Positions 62,486-64,000 of a stretch of DNA of 64,000 bases are shown here, one piece after another (within the stretch, counting starts at the first letter, position 1; the number at the start of each line of letters is the position of its first letter). Below the pieces are notes generated by a model that ran no database searches, had not been told where the DNA came from, and saw only the letters and a list, made by a program, of their open reading frames with translations. Source of the stretch: Schistosoma haematobium (Eukaryota > Platyhelminthes > Trematoda > Strigeidida > Schistosomatidae); the NCBI RefSeq assembly GCF_000699445.3, contig NC_067202.1:13049924-13113923 (forward strand), written 5' to 3'. Made by a program: the position numbers and the translations under genes.

Positions 62486-62650
62486 TTATTAGCAAATCAA
62501 AAAAAGTTAGTATAAAGTTAAAAATATATTATATGAAAGTAATGAATTACAGTGGATATTCTCCTTTCACGTGATTTAAAAACTTTTAAAGTTTGATTAA
62601 GGTTCAGAGGTTCTGAACTCACAATGCATATGGAATAGAAACTCGTCCGT

Positions 62651-62793
62651 TGGGTTAGGGTTAGGTTTACGGGTAAGGTTAAGGTTTAAGGTTAAGGTTA
62701 GGGCTAGGGTTAGTTGAGGGTTAAGGTTTAGGGTTAGGTTAGGGTTAAGGTTTAGGGTTAGGGTTAGTTGAGGGTTAAGGTTTAGGGTTAAGA
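62651..62793. repeat. Interstitial telomere-like repeat (TTAGGG variants)
   Basis: About 140 bp of TTAGGG, TTAGG, TTAAGG and TTTAGGG units, with a higher-order unit (GTTAGTTGAGGGTTAAGG) occurring twice. TTAGGG is the schistosome telomere repeat. It lies between the 5' end of the CR1-like LINE and the LTR that follows. Confidence 0.85.
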
Positions 62794-62849
62794 TGCTAAC
62801 ATACGAATTTTTAAATTAAGTAAAAAAAGAATATTTTTCGTGCCTTAAA

Positions 62850-63102
62850 GTAACCCTCGTGCTATTGATAGAAGAAACCAGACAAGTAGTGAATAGGTCT
62901 TTATTTAGATCTTAGCGTGGTCACAGTGGAGCGTGGGATTATCTGTTCAGACAAACAAAGGCTCTCAACATTCAATATAAGATAATAGGGAATATAACGC
63001 TTATAGAAAACGAGGAAGTGAATGAATACTTGAACAATACTGTTTTGGCATATACTTGGTTGTTTGGGGTCACTTCTTAACCAATCAACCTGAGCTGTTA
63101 CA
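62850..63102 (-). repeat. 3' LTR of a minus-strand LTR retrotransposon
   Basis: On the minus strand it starts TGTAACAGCTC and contains AATAAA (CTAAATAAAGACC) and CCAAT-like sequence. It ends in CACGAGGGTTAC. It is immediately preceded by a polypurine tract (see next entry). Homologous to 8645–8851 and 44129–44335. Confidence 0.7.
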
Positions 63103-63117
63103 TTAGCTTCCCCCTAG
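63103..63117 (-). other. Polypurine tract next to the 3' LTR
   Basis: Minus-strand CTAGGGGGAAGCTAA directly before TGTAACAG. This is the usual plus-strand primer position of LTR elements and fixes the orientation of the LTR. Confidence 0.65.
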
Positions 63118-64000
63118 AATCGACTTCCGTAGGAACGTCGGTTCGATTAACCTATCTATCGAAAACACCTTAGTTCTATTTCTCATCCCAAGGGAAAATT
63201 ATCAACTCCCTCACTGTTTGACTTACAATCAGTGACGACTGACGCTGTCAACGATAGCCCATGGATGTCTCTTCTTTACTAGCTTGTCATGTTATTTTGT
63301 AGCATGTGATCTTTTCTACAACTATCGCTGACGGTTTGCTGTGTGCTTTCAAGAGAAAGTGTGAGAATGTGGAATAAGAATATCTGAGGAAGTGCCGCGA
63401 GCGGGCTACCCAACACCATGTTGGTGAGGTACGATTTTTCCATGCTCAGACCGGCTATCAGGTGTTTACTCACCTGCCTCTTAAGTCGCCCTCAAGTAAA
63501 AGGTAAAGAAGAATCTACTTCAAAGGTAATGGTGAAAATCAAGCAAACCTGAAGAACTGCTCCACTGCCTGCATAAAATAATAAGATACAAAATGGAAAT
63601 ACATACATGTAATTGATAATTGTTCAGTTCCATGTAAGTGCTTGGCCTCCAGAAGGGATTGGTATTCTGGAAGGAAATAGACATAGTGTAGATATCTTGT
63701 GCACGAAAAACCATGAAAACAAAAAAAATACTCTTTTGTAATGCATATATGTAAAAGGGTGAACTTGCTAGAAGTTAGACTCCTTAGCAAAATCGATCAA
63801 ACGCGTGACCTTGAGCCTGTGATGACCGCCTTTTACAACTGGGTGCGTAACCAAGGGTGGGCAGCGCTCCAGGGGTATCGCGACACTTTTTTGCGCTACT
63901 TTTTCATTTCTGCTTTATGCACAACCAAATTTCGAAATACATTATGAATAAATTTGAAAGCCTATTTTCCGTTTTCATAATTAGAAAAAAAGGGTTTTTC
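63118..64000. other. Internal 3' region of the LTR element, then unassigned sequence
   Basis: The first 400 bp or so should be the 3' internal part of the LTR element (minus strand). No gag or pol motif is seen. The remaining sequence to the window end holds only short frames that I cannot assign. Confidence 0.4.

Larger units (their letters stand above)
58529..62490 (-). mobile_element. CR1-like non-LTR retrotransposon, minus strand, decayed
   Basis: Minus strand, 5' to 3': ORF1 part 1 with a PHD-like Cys/His cluster (62,485–61,910); ORF1 part 2 with an RRM-like region (61,804–61,355); endonuclease (61,221–60,745); linker (about 60,562–60,038); RT fingers (59,777–59,600); and, after a nested 0.4-kb repeat, the RT C-terminus (59,160–58,529) with ILYPIYVRPYLEYCIQAASP, FSHRVVNHWNALPEQVVSAP and a stop. 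RT motifs B and C are lost. Frames are broken throughout. Different family from the CR1-like element at 17–22 kb. Confidence 0.75.

Noticed and set aside
1..64000. CRISPR array, operon or bacterial features
   Set aside because: Spliced exons, LINEs, SINEs and AT-rich non-coding DNA show an animal nuclear genome; no regularly spaced repeats of CRISPR type are present.

Overview
The window is repeat-rich, intron-rich, AT-rich animal DNA. It almost certainly comes from a blood fluke (Schistosoma, Trematoda). The reasons are an Smα-type SINE with a hammerhead ribozyme core, an SR2/RTE-type LINE, CR1-like LINEs with PHD/RRM-type ORF1 remnants, Penelope-like elements, Ty3/gypsy and BEL/Pao debris, and a gene built from symmetric phase-1 exons, several of them micro-exons. 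The species is not determined.

Layout. (1) 1–13,390 and about 32,229–48,178 are two copies of one large direct duplication. Each carries one plus-strand gene (about 1,662–9,532 and 36,597–45,015). I reconstruct it from splice signals as a signal peptide split over two exons, two large ectodomain exons (A and B), a hydrophilic stalk made of micro-exons, and a C-terminal transmembrane exon with a tiny tail. All introns are phase 1, and the exons chain into one open frame of roughly 284–302 residues. I do not recognise the family. Exon B is identical in the two copies, whereas the second half of exon A differs strongly. (2) 13,390–32,229 is the spacer. It holds a decayed third copy of exons A and B (13,560–14,317), an SR2 scrap, a deleted gypsy element, a plus-strand CR1-like LINE (about 17.3–22.2 kb), the first copy of a second duplication (22.64–26.72 kb) and a nearly full SR2-type LINE on the minus strand (28.17–31.37 kb). 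(3) Within the second gene copy, two Penelope-like elements (32,430–34,615 and 39,326–39,870) sit between target-site duplications, and the first gene copy preserves both empty sites. (4) 48.18–50.7 kb holds a third Penelope-like element with a SINE nested in it, then a minus-strand LINE. (5) 52.07–53.88 kb is SR2 and BEL/Pao debris. (6) 53.94–57.54 kb is the second copy of the 22.64–26.72 kb block. Both copies contain a 174-bp open exon-like segment whose only differences between copies are synonymous. (7) 58.0–62.5 kb is a decayed minus-strand CR1-like LINE with a possible host-gene fragment at its 3' side. It is followed by interstitial telomere-like repeats and a 3' LTR with a polypurine tract.

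The paired copies act as internal references: a mobile element present in one copy and absent from the other can be delimited to the base. Most reading frames here are broken transposon genes. The only plausible host genes are the duplicated phase-1 exon gene, the conserved 174-bp segment and the uncertain fragment at 58 kb.
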